Shown: positions 1 to 12,025, counted from the stretch's first letter. The stretch: DNA of 64,000 nt from Pseudomonas sp. stari2 (GCF_040760005.1 NZ_CP099760.1:2041501-2105500), one strand, 5' to 3'. Numbers and translations: made by a program. The notes: generated by a model not told the origin, from the letters alone.

Positions 1-1364
1 CCTGCGCCGCTTCCGACCGTACCGGTCACGCGCTGCTGCACACCCTTTATCAGGGCAACCTGAAAGCCGGTACTACGTTCCTGAACGAGTACTACGCTGT
101 CGATCTGGTCAAGAACGACGCAGGCGACTTCGTCGGTGTGATCGCAATCTGTATCGAAACCGGTGAAACCACCTACATCCGCGCCAAGGCCACCGTGCTG
201 GCGACCGGCGGTGCAGGCCGTATCTACGCATCCACCACCAACGCCCTGATCAACACTGGTGACGGCGTCGGCATGGCTCTGCGTGCTGGCGTGCCGGTAC
301 AAGACATTGAAATGTGGCAGTTCCACCCGACCGGCATCGCCGGCGCCGGTGTACTGGTTACCGAAGGTTGCCGTGGTGAAGGTGGTTACCTGATCAACAA
401 GCACGGCGAGCGTTTCATGGAGCGTTATGCTCCGAACGCAAAAGACCTTGCCGGTCGTGACGTGGTTGCCCGCTCGATGGTTAAAGAAATCATCGCCGGC
501 AACGGTTGCGGTCCGAATGGCGACCACGTAATGCTCAAACTCGACCACCTGGGCGAGGAAGTGCTGCACAGCCGTCTGCCAGGCATCTGCGAACTGTCGA
601 AGACTTTCGCGCACGTTGACCCGGTGGTTGCTCCGGTTCCGGTTGTTCCGACCTGCCACTACATGATGGGCGGCGTTGCCACCAACATTCACGGCCAGGC
701 AATCACCCAGAACGCCGAAGGCGTGGACCAGATCATTCCTGGTCTGTTCGCCGTAGGTGAAGTGGCTTGCGTATCGGTTCACGGCGCCAACCGTCTGGGC
801 GGCAACTCGCTGCTCGACCTGGTGGTCTTCGGTCGCGCTGCCGGCCTGCACCTCGAGAAAGCTCTGACTGACGGCATCGAATACGATGACGCCACCGAAG
901 CCAACATCGAAGCTGCCCTGGCACGCCTGAGCGCGCTGAACAACCGTACCGATGGCGAAGACGTCGCTACCCTGCGTCGCGAGCTGCAAAGCTGCATGCA
1001 GAACTACTTCGGTGTATTCCGTACCGGCGAATACATGCAGAAGGGTATTGCCCAACTGGCCGATCTGCGCAAGCGCATCGCCAACGTGAAGATCAACGAT
1101 AAGTCGCAGGCGTTCAACACTGCACGTATCGAAGCGCTGGAACTGCAAAACCTGCTGGAAGTGGCTGAAGCTACCGCCATTGCTGCCGAAGTACGTAAAG
1201 AGTCCCGCGGCGCTCACGCCCGTGAAGACTTCGAAGACCGTGACGACGAAAACTGGCTGTGCCACACCCTGTACTTCCCGGGTGAGAAACGTGTCGCCAA
1301 GCGTGCCGTGAACTTCTCGCCGAAGACTGTTCCGACTTTCGAACCAAAAGTCCGGACTTATTAA
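1..1364 (+). CDS. sdhA: Succinate dehydrogenase flavoprotein subunit, 3' part
   Basis: SdhA oxidises succinate to fumarate and passes electrons through covalent FAD to SdhB at the inner membrane (complex II). The frame is open from base 3, so the gene begins before the window; about 453 codons are present. Visible family features are the substrate-site stretch [20 protein letters not shown] (near 322-381), the GRDVVARSM segment, and [19 protein letters not shown] near 780-837, which is the C-terminal FAD-binding motif. The FAD-attachment histidine lies upstream and is not in view. The stop codon is 11 bp before sdhB, so the two are surely cotranscribed. Confidence 0.97.
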   Translation, partial: CAASDRTGHALLHTLYQGNLKAGTTFLNEYYAVDLVKNDAGDFVGVIAICIETGETTYIRAKATVLATGGAGRIYASTTNALINTGDGVGMALRAGVPVQDIEMWQFHPTGIAGAGVLVTEGCRGEGGYLINKHGERFMERYAPNAKDLAGRDVVARSMVKEIIAGNGCGPNGDHVMLKLDHLGEEVLHSRLPGICELSKTFAHVDPVVAPVPVVPTCHYMMGGVATNIHGQAITQNAEGVDQIIPGLFAVGEVACVSVHGANRLGGNSLLDLVVFGRAAGLHLEKALTDGIEYDDATEANIEAALARLSALNNRTDGEDVATLRRELQSCMQNYFGVFRTGEYMQKGIAQLADLRKRIANVKINDKSQAFNTARIEALELQNLLEVAEATAIAAEVRKESRGAHAREDFEDRDDENWLCHTLYFPGEKRVAKRAVNFSPKTVPTFEPKVRTY

Positions 1365-1375
1365 GGGTGACCGCC

Positions 1376-2080
1376 ATGTTGAAAGTCAGTGTTTATCGTT
1401 ACAACCCTGATCAGGACGCTGCGCCGTTCATGCAGGAATTCCAGGTCGATACCGGTGGTAAGGACCTGATGGTGCTGGACGTGCTGGCCCTGATCAAAGA
1501 GCAGGACGAAGGTTTCTCCTATCGTCGCTCCTGCCGTGAAGGTGTCTGCGGCTCCGACGGCATGAACATCAACGGCAAGAACGGCCTGGCGTGCATCACG
1601 CCGCTGTCCGCTGTCGTCAAAGGTAACAAGCTGGTCATCCGTCCTCTGCCAGGTTTGCCGGTTATCCGTGACCTGGTCGTCGATATGAGCATCTTCTACA
1701 AGCAATACGAGAAGGTTAAGCCATTCCTGCAGAACGACACGCCGGCTCCAGCCATCGAGCGTCTGCAGTCCCCTGAAGAGCGTGAAAAACTCGATGGTCT
1801 GTACGAGTGCATCCTGTGCGCCTGCTGCTCGACCTCTTGCCCGTCCTTCTGGTGGAACCCGGACAAATTCCTGGGTCCAGCTGCACTGCTGCAAGCGTAC
1901 CGCTTCCTGGCAGACAGCCGTGACACCAAGACATCCGAGCGTCTGGCGTCCCTCGATGACCCGTTCAGCGTCTTCCGCTGCCGGGGCATCATGAACTGCG
2001 TCAACGTATGTCCGAAAGGCCTGAACCCGACTAAGGCCATCGGTCACATCCGTAACATGCTGCTTTCGAGCGGCGTGTGA
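1376..2080 (+). CDS. sdhB: Succinate dehydrogenase iron-sulfur subunit
   Basis: This 234-residue protein carries electrons from the SdhA flavin to ubiquinone. An N-terminal ferredoxin-like domain binds [2Fe-2S] through SCREGVCGSDG and the later GLAC (about residues 55-75). The C-terminal domain has CILCACCSTSCP (about 145-156) and CRGIMNCVNVCPKG (about 205) for the [4Fe-4S] and [3Fe-4S] clusters. I chose the ATG at 1376 because it follows the purine-rich AAGGGTGA and gives the usual Pseudomonas length; a GTG at 1367 is in frame but overlaps that ribosome-binding site. It is the last sdh gene before the suc genes. Confidence 0.97.
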   Translation: MLKVSVYRYNPDQDAAPFMQEFQVDTGGKDLMVLDVLALIKEQDEGFSYRRSCREGVCGSDGMNINGKNGLACITPLSAVVKGNKLVIRPLPGLPVIRDLVVDMSIFYKQYEKVKPFLQNDTPAPAIERLQSPEEREKLDGLYECILCACCSTSCPSFWWNPDKFLGPAALLQAYRFLADSRDTKTSERLASLDDPFSVFRCRGIMNCVNVCPKGLNPTKAIGHIRNMLLSSGV

Positions 2081-2138
2081 TTCAGAAGCTGTAACTGCCG
2101 CTGTAAAAAGCGGCAGCGCTGTACCCGTAGAGGGCTTA

Positions 2139-2199
2139 GGCGCGGGCTTCAACCCGCGCCATGGCTATAACCAGAGCAGCAGCCATAAGCTGCGGCTCT
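2139..2199 (+). other. Two tandem hairpins between sdhB and sucA
   Basis: The 274-bp sdhB-sucA spacer holds a GC-rich hairpin at 2139-2160 (arms GGCGCGGG and CCCGCGCC, 6-base loop) and a second at 2173-2199 (11-bp arms, one mismatch, loop CATAA) followed by TTATTTT. The second resembles a weak intrinsic terminator. The pair could partly separate sdh and suc transcription or protect RNA ends. That is inference from shape only; the rest of the spacer shows no gene. Confidence 0.45.
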
Positions 2200-2354
2200 T
2201 ATTTTGAAGAAATGAGACAAGCAGGGGCATCCGGGCTGGTACCCGGACTATCAGTGTGATCCTAAGTGGCTTGTTTTGGTCGCTGCATTCGGACTTCTGC
2301 AAGTTTGCTCGGTGTCGACACCGATGGTGTTCCCCTAACCGAGGGTGACCAAGC

Positions 2355-5186
2355 ATGCAAGAAAGCGTGATGCAGCGCATGTGGAACAGCGCCTACCTTT
2401 CAGGTGGAAACGCTGCCTATGTGGAAGAGCTTTATGAGCTCTACCTGCACGACCCTAACGCTGTGCCAGAAGAGTGGCGCACCTACTTTCAGAAGCTGCC
2501 CGCCGACGGCGGCTCTGCCACCGATGTTTCGCACTCCACAATTCGCGATCATTTCGTGCTGCTGGCAAAGAACCAGCGCCGCGCCCAACCGGTTTCCGCC
2601 GGCAGCGTGAGCAGTGAGCACGAGAAGAAGCAAGTTGAAGTGCTGCGATTGATCCAGGCCTACCGTATGCGTGGCCACCAGGCAGCCCAGCTTGACCCGC
2701 TGGGACTGTGGCAGCGTCCTGCACCTGCAGACCTGTCGATCAATCATTACGGCTTGACCAATGCCGATCTTGATACGACCTTCCGTGCCGGCGACCTGTT
2801 CATCGGCAAAGAGGAAGCGAGCCTACGCGAAATTCACGAAGCGTTGCAGCAGACATATTGCCGCACCATAGGCGCTGAATTTACGCACATCACCGATTCC
2901 GAGCAGCGCCAGTGGTTCCAGCAGCGTCTGGAAAGCGTACGTGGCCGTCCGGAATACTCCGCCGACATCAAGAGCCATCTGCTCGAGCGCGTGACTGCCG
3001 GTGAAGGCCTGGAAAAATACCTGGGTACCAAATACCCGGGCACCAAGCGTTTCGGTCTGGAAGGCGGCGAAAGCCTGATTCCGATGCTCGATGAACTGAT
3101 CCAGCGTTCCGGTTCCTACGGCACCAAGGAAGTCGTCATCGGCATGGCCCACCGTGGCCGTCTGAACGTGCTGGTCAACACCTTCGGCAAGAACCCGCGC
3201 GAGCTGTTCGACGAGTTCGAAGGCAAGAAGAAGGTCGAGCTGGGTTCCGGTGACGTTAAATACCACCAGGGCTTCTCGTCCAACGTGATGACCGCCGGCG
3301 GTGAAGTTCACCTGGCCATGGCGTTCAACCCGTCCCACCTGGAAATCGTTTCCCCGGTGGTTGAAGGTTCGGTGCGTGCCCGCCAGGACCGTCGCAACGA
3401 CGCGACCGGCGAAAAGGTGCTGCCGATCTCCATCCACGGTGACGCGGCATTCGCCGGTCAAGGCGTGGTGATGGAAACCTTCCAGATGTCGCAGACCCGC
3501 GGTTTCAAGACCGGCGGTACCGTGCACATCGTGATCAACAACCAGGTCGGTTTCACCATCAGCAACCCGCTGGACTCGCGTTCCACCGAGTACGCCACCG
3601 ACGTTGCGAAGATGATCCAGGCGCCGATCCTCCATGTGAATGGCGATGATCCGGAAGCCGTATTGTTCGTGACCCAGCTGGCCATCGACTACCGCATGCA
3701 GTTCAAGCGTGACGTAGTGATCGACCTGGTCTGCTACCGTCGTCGCGGCCACAACGAGGCCGACGAGCCAAGCGGCACCCAGCCTCTGATGTATCAGCAG
3801 ATCACCAAGCAGCGCACCACCCGTGAGCTGTACGCTGATCGTCTGACCCAGGCCGGTGTGCTGGACGCAGAGCGTGTTCAGGCGAAAGTCGACGAATACC
3901 GCAACGCGCTGGACAACGGTCTGCACGTAGTGAAATCGCTGGTCAAAGAGCCGAACAAAGAGCTGTTCGTGGACTGGCGTCCGTATCTGGGCCACGCCTG
4001 GACTGCGCGTCACGACACTCGCTTCGATCTGAAGACCCTGCAGGAACTGTCCGCCAAGCTGCTGGAAATTCCAGAAGGCTTCGTGGTTCAGCGCCAGGTC
4101 GCGAAGATCTACGAAGACCGTCAGAAGATGCAAGCCGGCGGCCTGCCGATCAACTGGGGTTACGCTGAAACCATGGCGTACGCGACCCTGGCATTCGAAG
4201 GTCACCCGATCCGCATGACCGGTCAGGACATCGGCCGCGGTACGTTCTCGCACCGTCACGCTGTTCTGCACAACCAGAAAGATGCCGGCACCTATATTCC
4301 GCTGAAACACCTGTACGAAGGTCAGCCACGCTTCGACCTGTACGACTCGTTCCTGTCGGAAGAAGCGGTACTGGCGTTCGAATACGGTTACTCGACCACC
4401 ACGCCGAACGCGCTGGTGATCTGGGAAGCCCAGTTCGGCGACTTCGCCAACGGTGCACAGGTTGTTATCGACCAGTTCATCACCAGCGGCGAGCACAAGT
4501 GGGGCCGTCTCTGCGGTCTGACCATGCTGCTGCCGCACGGCTACGAAGGCCAGGGCCCTGAGCACAGCTCGGCGCGTCTTGAGCGTTACCTGCAGCTGTG
4601 CGCCGAGCACAACATTCAGGTGTGCATGCCGACCACGCCGGCCCAGATCTACCACTTGCTGCGCCGTCAGGTGATCCGCCCGCTGCGCAAGCCGCTGGTA
4701 GTGCTGACTCCGAAGTCTCTGCTGCGTCACAAACTGGCAATCTCGACGCTGGAAGATCTGGCCGAAGGTTCGTTCCAGACCGTTATCCCGGAAATCGATG
4801 CACTGGACCCGAAAAAGGTCGAGCGCGTGGTTCTGTGCAGCGGCAAGGTCTACTACGACCTGCTGGAAAAACGCCGTGCCGAAGGCCGCGAAGATATCGC
4901 CATCGTGCGTATCGAGCAGCTGTACCCATTCCCTGAGGACGACTTGAAAGAAGTCCTGGCTCCTTACACCAACGCCAAAGCGGCTGTCTGGTGCCAGGAA
5001 GAGCCGATGAACCAGGGCGCCTGGTACTGCAGCCAGCACCACCTGCGTCGCAGCATCAGCAACCTCAACAAATCTCTCGTACTCGAGTACGCGGGCCGTG
5101 AGGCTTCTGCTGCACCTGCATGTGGTTACGCATCGATGCACGCCGAGCAGCAGGAAAAACTGCTGCAAGACGCGTTTACCGTTTAA
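2355..5186 (+). CDS. sucA: 2-oxoglutarate dehydrogenase E1 component
   Basis: SucA is the thiamine-diphosphate E1 enzyme that decarboxylates 2-oxoglutarate and succinylates the lipoyl group of SucB. At 943 residues it is full length for the family. The N-terminus MQESVMQRMWNSAYLSGGNA contains the short helix that docks on the E2 core. Other landmarks are VIGMAHRGRLNVL (about residue 262), GDAAFAGQGVV followed by NNQVGFT (ThDP/Mg binding, about 364-400), and the C-terminal EEPMNQGAW. The start follows GAGGGTGACC at a suitable distance. sucB begins 42 bp downstream. Confidence 0.97.
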   Translation: MQESVMQRMWNSAYLSGGNAAYVEELYELYLHDPNAVPEEWRTYFQKLPADGGSATDVSHSTIRDHFVLLAKNQRRAQPVSAGSVSSEHEKKQVEVLRLIQAYRMRGHQAAQLDPLGLWQRPAPADLSINHYGLTNADLDTTFRAGDLFIGKEEASLREIHEALQQTYCRTIGAEFTHITDSEQRQWFQQRLESVRGRPEYSADIKSHLLERVTAGEGLEKYLGTKYPGTKRFGLEGGESLIPMLDELIQRSGSYGTKEVVIGMAHRGRLNVLVNTFGKNPRELFDEFEGKKKVELGSGDVKYHQGFSSNVMTAGGEVHLAMAFNPSHLEIVSPVVEGSVRARQDRRNDATGEKVLPISIHGDAAFAGQGVVMETFQMSQTRGFKTGGTVHIVINNQVGFTISNPLDSRSTEYATDVAKMIQAPILHVNGDDPEAVLFVTQLAIDYRMQFKRDVVIDLVCYRRRGHNEADEPSGTQPLMYQQITKQRTTRELYADRLTQAGVLDAERVQAKVDEYRNALDNGLHVVKSLVKEPNKELFVDWRPYLGHAWTARHDTRFDLKTLQELSAKLLEIPEGFVVQRQVAKIYEDRQKMQAGGLPINWGYAETMAYATLAFEGHPIRMTGQDIGRGTFSHRHAVLHNQKDAGTYIPLKHLYEGQPRFDLYDSFLSEEAVLAFEYGYSTTTPNALVIWEAQFGDFANGAQVVIDQFITSGEHKWGRLCGLTMLLPHGYEGQGPEHSSARLERYLQLCAEHNIQVCMPTTPAQIYHLLRRQVIRPLRKPLVVLTPKSLLRHKLAISTLEDLAEGSFQTVIPEIDALDPKKVERVVLCSGKVYYDLLEKRRAEGREDIAIVRIEQLYPFPEDDLKEVLAPYTNAKAAVWCQEEPMNQGAWYCSQHHLRRSISNLNKSLVLEYAGREASAAPACGYASMHAEQQEKLLQDAFTV

Positions 5187-5228
5187 CGCCTTCGCGCACC
5201 TGAAACCGAATTTAAGGAACCACAGACA

Positions 5229-6449
5229 ATGGCTATCGAGATCAAAGCCCCCACTTTCCCGGAATCGGTTGCCGATGGCACCGTTGCCACCTGGCACAAA
5301 CAACCGGGCGACGCCGTCAAGCGTGACGAGCTGATCGTCGACATCGAAACCGACAAAGTCGTACTGGAAGTGCTGGCTACCGCCGACGGCGTGCTGGGCG
5401 CGATCGTCAAGGGCGAGGGCGACACCGTCCTGTCCGACGAAGTCCTGGGCTCCATCGTTGAAGGCGGCGCTGCTGCCGCTGCTCCGGCTGCCGCTGCTGC
5501 TCCGGCCGCTGCTGCCGCTGCCCCGGCTGCTGCCGGCGCTGACGAAGATGCGATCGCTGCTCCGGCTGCTCGCAAGCTGGCCGAAGAAAACGGCATCAAC
5601 CTGGCTTCCGTAAAGGGCACTGGCAAAGACGGCCGTGTGACCAAGGAAGACGTGGTTGCTGCTGTTGAAGCCAAGAAAGCCGCTCCGGCTGCTGCGCCGA
5701 AGGCCGCTGCTCCGGCCGCTGCCGCTCCTGTGTTCGCTGCTGGCGACCGCGTCGAGAAGCGCGTTCCGATGACCCGCGTTCGTGCCACCGTTGCCAAGCG
5801 TCTGGTTGAAGCCCAGTCGAACATGGCGATGCTGACCACTTTCAACGAAGTCGACATGACCGAAGTCATGGCCCTGCGTTCGAAGTACAAGGATCTGTTC
5901 GAGAAGTCCCACAACGGCGTACGCCTGGGCTTCATGTCGTTCTTCGTGAAGGCTGCCACCGAAGCGCTGAAACGCTTCCCGGCGGTCAACGCTTCGATCG
6001 ACGGCAACGACATCGTTTACCACGGTTATGCCGACATCGGCGTTGCTGTTTCCAGCGACCGTGGCCTGGTAGTTCCGGTTCTGCGTAACGCCGAACACAT
6101 GAGCCTGGCTGAAATCGAAGGCGGCATCGCCACCTTCGGCAAGAAAGCCCGTGACGGCAAACTGTCGATGGACGAAATGACCGGTGGTACCTTCACCATC
6201 ACCAACGGTGGTACCTTCGGTTCGATGATGTCGACCCCGATCGTCAACCCGCCGCAGGCAGCGATTCTGGGCATGCACAACATCATCCAGCGTCCGATGG
6301 CCATCAACGGTCAGGTCGTTATCCGTCCGATGATGTACCTGGCACTGTCCTACGATCACCGTTTGATCGATGGCAAAGAAGCTGTGACTTTCCTGGTGAC
6401 CATCAAGAACCTGCTGGAAGATCCGGCTCGTCTGTTGCTGGATATCTGA
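5229..6449 (+). CDS. sucB: Dihydrolipoyl succinyltransferase (2-oxoglutarate dehydrogenase E2)
   Basis: SucB transfers the succinyl group from lipoyl to CoA and forms the core of the 2-oxoglutarate dehydrogenase complex. The order of domains in 406 residues is one lipoyl domain with the modified lysine in ETDKVVLE (Lys43), a long Ala/Pro linker (about 78-105), the peripheral-subunit-binding domain (about 108-142), a second Ala/Pro linker, and the catalytic domain ending with the active-site motif [12 protein letters not shown] (His near 377). The repetitive GCT/GCC linker codons make both strands low in stops here. AAGGAACC precedes the ATG. Confidence 0.97.
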   Translation: MAIEIKAPTFPESVADGTVATWHKQPGDAVKRDELIVDIETDKVVLEVLATADGVLGAIVKGEGDTVLSDEVLGSIVEGGAAAAAPAAAAAPAAAAAAPAAAGADEDAIAAPAARKLAEENGINLASVKGTGKDGRVTKEDVVAAVEAKKAAPAAAPKAAAPAAAAPVFAAGDRVEKRVPMTRVRATVAKRLVEAQSNMAMLTTFNEVDMTEVMALRSKYKDLFEKSHNGVRLGFMSFFVKAATEALKRFPAVNASIDGNDIVYHGYADIGVAVSSDRGLVVPVLRNAEHMSLAEIEGGIATFGKKARDGKLSMDEMTGGTFTITNGGTFGSMMSTPIVNPPQAAILGMHNIIQRPMAINGQVVIRPMMYLALSYDHRLIDGKEAVTFLVTIKNLLEDPARLLLDI

Positions 6450-6546
6450 TAGAAGCGGCCATGAGCTGCAGGTTTCAGGCTGCCGGAAACGGCAGTCTGG
6501 CTTGCAGCTTGCGGCTTGAAGCTTTTCGCTAAAGAGGATTTTTTGA
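6450..6546 (+). repeat. REP-like palindromic spacer between sucB and lpdG
   Basis: The 97-bp spacer contains a perfect hairpin at 6480-6495 (CTGCCG, loop GAAA, CGGCAG). It is flanked by imperfectly complementary AGCTGCAGGTTTCAGGCT and GCTTGCAGCTTGCGGCTTGA tracts, a look common to short intergenic repeats of fluorescent pseudomonads. No T-run follows, so it is unlikely to terminate transcription. A genome-wide copy count was not possible here, so calling it a repeat is inference. Confidence 0.4.
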
Positions 6547-7983
<1,437 letters not shown>

Positions 7984-8065
7984 GACACAATAAGAAACCA
8001 CGGCGGTTCGGCCCGTCGTGAGCCTTGCGTGCAAGACTCACCGCGGAATGTCCGCTGGACGCAGC

Positions 8066-8105
8066 CTTGCGTAGCTGCACCGGGTATCCGGAAAGGCTAC
8101 GCAAG
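8066..8105 (+). other. Strong nested hairpin between lpdG and sucC
   Basis: In the 199-bp lpdG-sucC spacer, the 10-bp arms CTTGCGTAGC and GCTACGCAAG are perfectly complementary and enclose a second stem CCGG-GTAT-CCGG. There is no T-run, so simple termination is unlikely. It may block exonucleases or mark an RNA-processing site that sets the ratio of sucAB-lpd to sucCD. The rest of the spacer shows nothing else I can name. Confidence 0.5.
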
Positions 8106-8182
8106 CAGCAGTCACAGGTGGCGCGGCACTCATCAAGAGCGCAGCGCCGAATGCGCAGTACCTAACGAAGACGGTAAAAAGC

Positions 8183-9349
8183 ATGAATCTTCACGAGTAT
8201 CAGGGTAAGCAGCTGTTCGCTGAATACGGCCTGCCAGTTTCCACTGGTTATGCAGTAGACACCCCGGAAGCAGCAGCAGAAGCTTGCGACAAAATCGGCG
8301 GCAACGAGTGGGTTGTCAAAGCCCAGGTCCACGCCGGTGGTCGCGGTAAAGCGGGCGGCGTAAAGCTGGTTCGCAGCAAAGAAGACGCCAAAGCCTTCGC
8401 ACAGCAGTGGCTGGGCAAGCGTCTGGTGACTTACCAGACTGATGCCAATGGCCAGCCAGTCACCAAAATCCTGGTTGAATCGTGCACTGATATCGCTAAA
8501 GAGCTGTACCTGGGCGCTGTCGTTGACCGTTCGAGCCGTCGCATCGTGTTCATGGCTTCCACCGAAGGTGGCGTGGACATCGAGAAAATCGCTCACGACA
8601 CTCCAGAAAAAATTCTGAAAGCCACTATCGATCCACTGGTTGGCGCTCAGCCATTCCAGGGTCGCGAGCTGGCATTCCAGCTGGGTCTGGAAGGCAAGCA
8701 GGTTGCCCAGTTCGCCAAGATCTTCGTAGGTCTGGCCAAGCTGTTCAAGGATCACGACCTGGCTCTGCTGGAAGTGAACCCGCTGGTGATCAAGGCTGAC
8801 GGCGATCTGCACTGCCTGGACGCCAAGATCAACATCGACGCCAACGCAATGTACCGTCAGCCTAAGCTGAAGACTTTCCACGATCCGTCGCAAGACGATC
8901 CGCGCGAAGCGCACGCTGCCAAGTTCGAACTGAACTATGTAGCGCTGGAAGGCAACATCGGCTGCATGGTGAACGGTGCCGGCCTGGCCATGGGTACCAT
9001 GGACATCGTCAACCTGCACGGCGGCAAGCCAGCCAACTTCCTCGACGTAGGTGGCGGTGCTACCAAAGAACGCGTTACCGAAGCATTCAAAATCATTCTG
9101 TCCGACACCAATGTCGCTGCAGTACTGGTTAACATCTTCGGCGGCATCGTTCGTTGCGACATGATTGCCGAAGGCATCATCGGTGCAGTGAAAGAAGTCG
9201 GCGTGAAAATCCCGGTTGTTGTTCGTCTTGAAGGCAACAACGCTGAACTGGGCGCTAAAGTACTGGCAGAGAGCGGTTTGAACATCATCGCTGCTACCAG
9301 CCTGACCGACGCTGCTCAACAAGTCGTTAAAGCTGCGGAGGGCAAGTAA
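8183..9349 (+). CDS. sucC: Succinyl-CoA synthetase, beta subunit (ADP-forming)
   Basis: SucC is the ATP-grasp subunit that binds ADP/ATP and succinate in the substrate-level phosphorylation step of the TCA cycle. The 388-residue length is standard. It opens with [16 protein letters not shown] and has [16 protein letters not shown] (about 46-61) in the ATP-grasp fold, EVNPLV (about 198) for Mg, and the C-terminal [14 protein letters not shown] power-helix region. It overlaps sucD by one base (TAATG), so the alpha and beta subunits are made by coupled translation. Confidence 0.97.
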   Translation: MNLHEYQGKQLFAEYGLPVSTGYAVDTPEAAAEACDKIGGNEWVVKAQVHAGGRGKAGGVKLVRSKEDAKAFAQQWLGKRLVTYQTDANGQPVTKILVESCTDIAKELYLGAVVDRSSRRIVFMASTEGGVDIEKIAHDTPEKILKATIDPLVGAQPFQGRELAFQLGLEGKQVAQFAKIFVGLAKLFKDHDLALLEVNPLVIKADGDLHCLDAKINIDANAMYRQPKLKTFHDPSQDDPREAHAAKFELNYVALEGNIGCMVNGAGLAMGTMDIVNLHGGKPANFLDVGGGATKERVTEAFKIILSDTNVAAVLVNIFGGIVRCDMIAEGIIGAVKEVGVKIPVVVRLEGNNAELGAKVLAESGLNIIAATSLTDAAQQVVKAAEGK

Positions 9350-10230
9350 TGAGCGTCCTGATCAATAAAGACACCAAAGTTATCTGCCAGGGTATTACCG
9401 GTTCGCAAGGTAGCTTCCACACCCAGCAAGCCATCGAATACGGCACCAAGATGGTTGGCGGCGTAACTCCGGGCAAAGGCGGCACCGAGCACCTGGGTCT
9501 GCCAGTGTTCAACACCGTGAAAGACGCCGTAGCTGCCACTGGCGCCACCGCCAGCGTGATCTACGTTCCGGCTCCTTTCTGCAAGGACTCGATCCTGGAA
9601 GCAGCTTTCGGCGGCATCAAGCTGATCGTCTGCATCACCGAAGGCATTCCTACTCTGGACATGCTGGACGCTAAAGTTAAGTGCGACGAACTGGGTGTAA
9701 TCCTGATCGGCCCTAACTGCCCAGGCGTAATCACCCCAGGCGAATGCAAGATCGGCATCATGCCAGGTCACATTCACTTGCCAGGCAAGGTCGGTATCGT
9801 TTCCCGTTCCGGCACCCTGACCTACGAAGCTGTCAAGCAGACTACTGACGCCGGTTTCGGTCAGTCGACTTGCGTCGGCATCGGTGGTGACCCGATCCCG
9901 GGTTCGAACTTCATCGACATCCTGAAACTGTTCCAGGAAGACCCGAAGACCGAAGCGATCGTGATGATCGGCGAGATCGGCGGTTCGGCTGAAGAAGAAG
10001 CGGCTGCCTACATCAAGGCTCACGTGACCAAGCCGGTTGTTTCCTACATCGCAGGTGTGACTGCTCCTCCGGGCAAGCGCATGGGCCATGCTGGCGCAAT
10101 CATCTCCGGCGGCAAAGGCACTGCAGACGAGAAATTTGCTGCTCTGCAAGACGCAGGCGTGAAAACCGTGCGTTCGCTGGCAGACATCGGCAAGGCCCTG
10201 GCCGAGCTGACTGGTTGGACTGTCAAGTAA
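9349..10230 (+). CDS. sucD: Succinyl-CoA synthetase, alpha subunit
   Basis: SucD binds CoA in its N-terminal Rossmann domain and carries the phosphohistidine intermediate. It has 293 residues, as usual. Landmarks are [19 protein letters not shown] (CoA-binding loop, near residues 14-32), IGPNCPG (about 122), SRSGTLTYE (about 153), and [14 protein letters not shown], whose histidine (about 247) is phosphorylated. The gene is the last of the sdh-suc run and is followed by an intrinsic terminator at 10261-10284. Confidence 0.97.
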   Translation: MSVLINKDTKVICQGITGSQGSFHTQQAIEYGTKMVGGVTPGKGGTEHLGLPVFNTVKDAVAATGATASVIYVPAPFCKDSILEAAFGGIKLIVCITEGIPTLDMLDAKVKCDELGVILIGPNCPGVITPGECKIGIMPGHIHLPGKVGIVSRSGTLTYEAVKQTTDAGFGQSTCVGIGGDPIPGSNFIDILKLFQEDPKTEAIVMIGEIGGSAEEEAAAYIKAHVTKPVVSYIAGVTAPPGKRMGHAGAIISGGKGTADEKFAALQDAGVKTVRSLADIGKALAELTGWTVK

Positions 10231-10260
10231 GCCTCGCGCTTAGCTGACGCTTTACCAAAC

Positions 10261-10284
10261 AAAGGCCACCTTCGGGTGGCCTTT
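10261..10284 (+). terminator. Intrinsic terminator of the suc operon
   Basis: A perfect hairpin, AAAGGCCACC-TTCG-GGTGGCCTTT, with a stable TTCG tetraloop lies 30 bp after the sucD stop. The rest of the 330-bp sucD-brnQ spacer presumably carries the brnQ promoter, which I could not place with confidence. Confidence 0.85.
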
Positions 10285-10560
10285 GTCGTTTCTGATGTTC
10301 GGTTTGACGATGGCGATTTATAGGCACCTGCCCAATTACATGCGAAAACGCGACACAGACACGTCGCGTATCGGATAGTTCGCCCTCAAACAGTGCGTTT
10401 GTCAGACAAATTCGTTAGGCTAGCAGCCATTTTTGCGTCTGCCGCCCACAAGGCATGCAACGCGCTAAACGGGTCAGTCCCATACGGATTGACAGCATTT
10501 CCCTAACCCCACAGGGAAATCCCCCTCTAAATTCCGATTCAGTAGTGTGGTATTTCCTTA

Positions 10561-11874
10561 ATGAAAGTTTTGAAAGGTCAGGACATCCTGGCACTTGGCT
10601 TTATGACATTCGCCCTGTTCGTCGGGGCCGGCAACATCATCTTCCCGCCTATCGTCGGTTTGCAGTCCGGACCCAACGTCTGGATGGCGGCGCTGGGCTT
10701 CCTGATCACGGCGGTCGGTCTGCCGGTGATCACCGTAGTCGCGCTGGCCAAGGTCGGCGGAGCGATGGATTCTCTGAGCAGCCCGATCGGCAAGATTGCC
10801 GGTGGCGTGCTGGCTGCGGCTTGCTATCTTGCGGTCGGCCCATTGTTCGCAACGCCGCGTACCGCGACTGTGTCGTTCGAAGTAGGCCTGGCACCGCTGA
10901 CTGGCGAAAGCCCGCTGGCGCTGTTCCTCTACAGCTCGGTGTACTTCCTGCTGGTGTTCTTCATCTCGCTCTATCCGGGTCGTTTGCTGGATACCGTAGG
11001 ACGCTTCCTCGCGCCGCTGAAGATCATCGCCCTGGCGGTACTCGGCATTGCTGCGTTTGCGCTGCCGGCGGGTGATATCGGTGTGGCTACTCCGGAATAC
11101 GTCGCGGCACCGTTCTCTCAGGGCTTCATCAATGGTTACCTGACCATGGATACCTTGGGCGCTCTGGTGTTCGGCATCGTCATCGTCAACGCGATCCGCT
11201 CCCGTGGCGTCGAGTCGCCTGCGCTGATCACCCGTTACGCGATCATCGCCGGACTGATTGCCGGCGTCGGTCTGGCGCTGGTGTATGTCAGCCTGTTCCG
11301 TCTGGGTTCCGGCAGCCATGAAGTGGCCGCTGGCGCTACCAACGGCGCGGCGGTGCTGCACGCTTACGTGCAGCATACCTTCGGTTCGCTGGGCAGCGGT
11401 TTCCTTGCGGTGCTGATCTCCCTGGCGTGTCTCGTAACTGCGGTTGGCCTGACCTGCGCTTGTGCCGAGTACTTCAGCCGCGTGTTGCCACTGTCCTACA
11501 AGACGCTGGTGATCATCCTGGCTGCGTTCTCGCTGCTGGTGTCCAACCTGGGCCTGACCAAGCTGATCGCGTTCTCGATCCCGGTACTGACCGCGATCTA
11601 CCCGCCATGCATCGTGCTGGTGGCCCTGAGTTTCTGCGCTGGGTTCTGGCATGAGCAGAGCCGCATCATGGGCCCGGTGATGCTGGTGTCGTTCGTATTT
11701 GGCACCATCGATGCGTTGAAAGGTGCCGGTCTGGCGGACTGGATGCCATCGCAACTGGCCCACCTGCCGCTGAGCGAGCAGGGTCTGGCGTGGCTGGTGC
11801 CGTCGGTCATGACCCTGGTGGTCGCCGTGGTTTGCGATCGCCTGCTGGGCAAGCGCGCCGAAGCCCTGGCATAA
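10561..11874 (+). CDS. brnQ: Branched-chain amino acid transport system II carrier (LIVCS family)
   Basis: BrnQ is a 12-helix inner-membrane symporter that takes up leucine, isoleucine and valine with Na+ or H+. The 437-residue protein opens with [20 protein letters not shown] and the family motif [13 protein letters not shown] (about 21-33), then shows regular hydrophobic helices to the C-terminus. The ATG at 10561 gives the family N-terminus; the upstream CCTTA is a poor ribosome-binding site, so translation efficiency may be modest. The gene stands alone between two terminators. Confidence 0.93.
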   Translation: MKVLKGQDILALGFMTFALFVGAGNIIFPPIVGLQSGPNVWMAALGFLITAVGLPVITVVALAKVGGAMDSLSSPIGKIAGGVLAAACYLAVGPLFATPRTATVSFEVGLAPLTGESPLALFLYSSVYFLLVFFISLYPGRLLDTVGRFLAPLKIIALAVLGIAAFALPAGDIGVATPEYVAAPFSQGFINGYLTMDTLGALVFGIVIVNAIRSRGVESPALITRYAIIAGLIAGVGLALVYVSLFRLGSGSHEVAAGATNGAAVLHAYVQHTFGSLGSGFLAVLISLACLVTAVGLTCACAEYFSRVLPLSYKTLVIILAAFSLLVSNLGLTKLIAFSIPVLTAIYPPCIVLVALSFCAGFWHEQSRIMGPVMLVSFVFGTIDALKGAGLADWMPSQLAHLPLSEQGLAWLVPSVMTLVVAVVCDRLLGKRAEALA

Positions 11875-11917
11875 GATTGCCCGGCCGCCACAAGCGGCTT
11901 CCGAGCGATTAAACAGA

Positions 11918-11950
11918 AATGCCCCGTATCAATCGATACGGGGCATTTTT
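11918..11950 (+). terminator. Intrinsic terminator after brnQ
   Basis: The hairpin GCCCCGTATC-AATC-GATACGGGGC is preceded by AAAT and followed by ATTTTTTAT, 44 bp after the brnQ stop. The 10-bp perfect stem and T-run make a classical terminator. Confidence 0.88.
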
Positions 11951-12025
11951 TATGGGCGTGAGGCAGTGTCTTTTTCCCTGAGCTAACGTCGAAGGGTTGC
12001 CGAAATCTTCATCACAGGGAATTGC

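Noticed and set aside
5460..5740. Alanine-codon repeat tract, considered as a DNA repeat
   Set aside because: It codes for the flexible Ala/Pro linkers of SucB, a normal part of that family.
2823..6359. A 1178-codon open frame on the minus strand across sucA and sucB
   Set aside because: It runs antisense to two certain genes and is a by-product of high G+C and the codon bias of strongly expressed genes; no ribosome-binding site, and the protein has no recognisable domain.
10558..11763. Minus-strand frame of 401 codons opposite brnQ
   Set aside because: Its predicted protein is rich in Gln, Arg and His as expected from the complement of a membrane-protein gene; there is no start signal.
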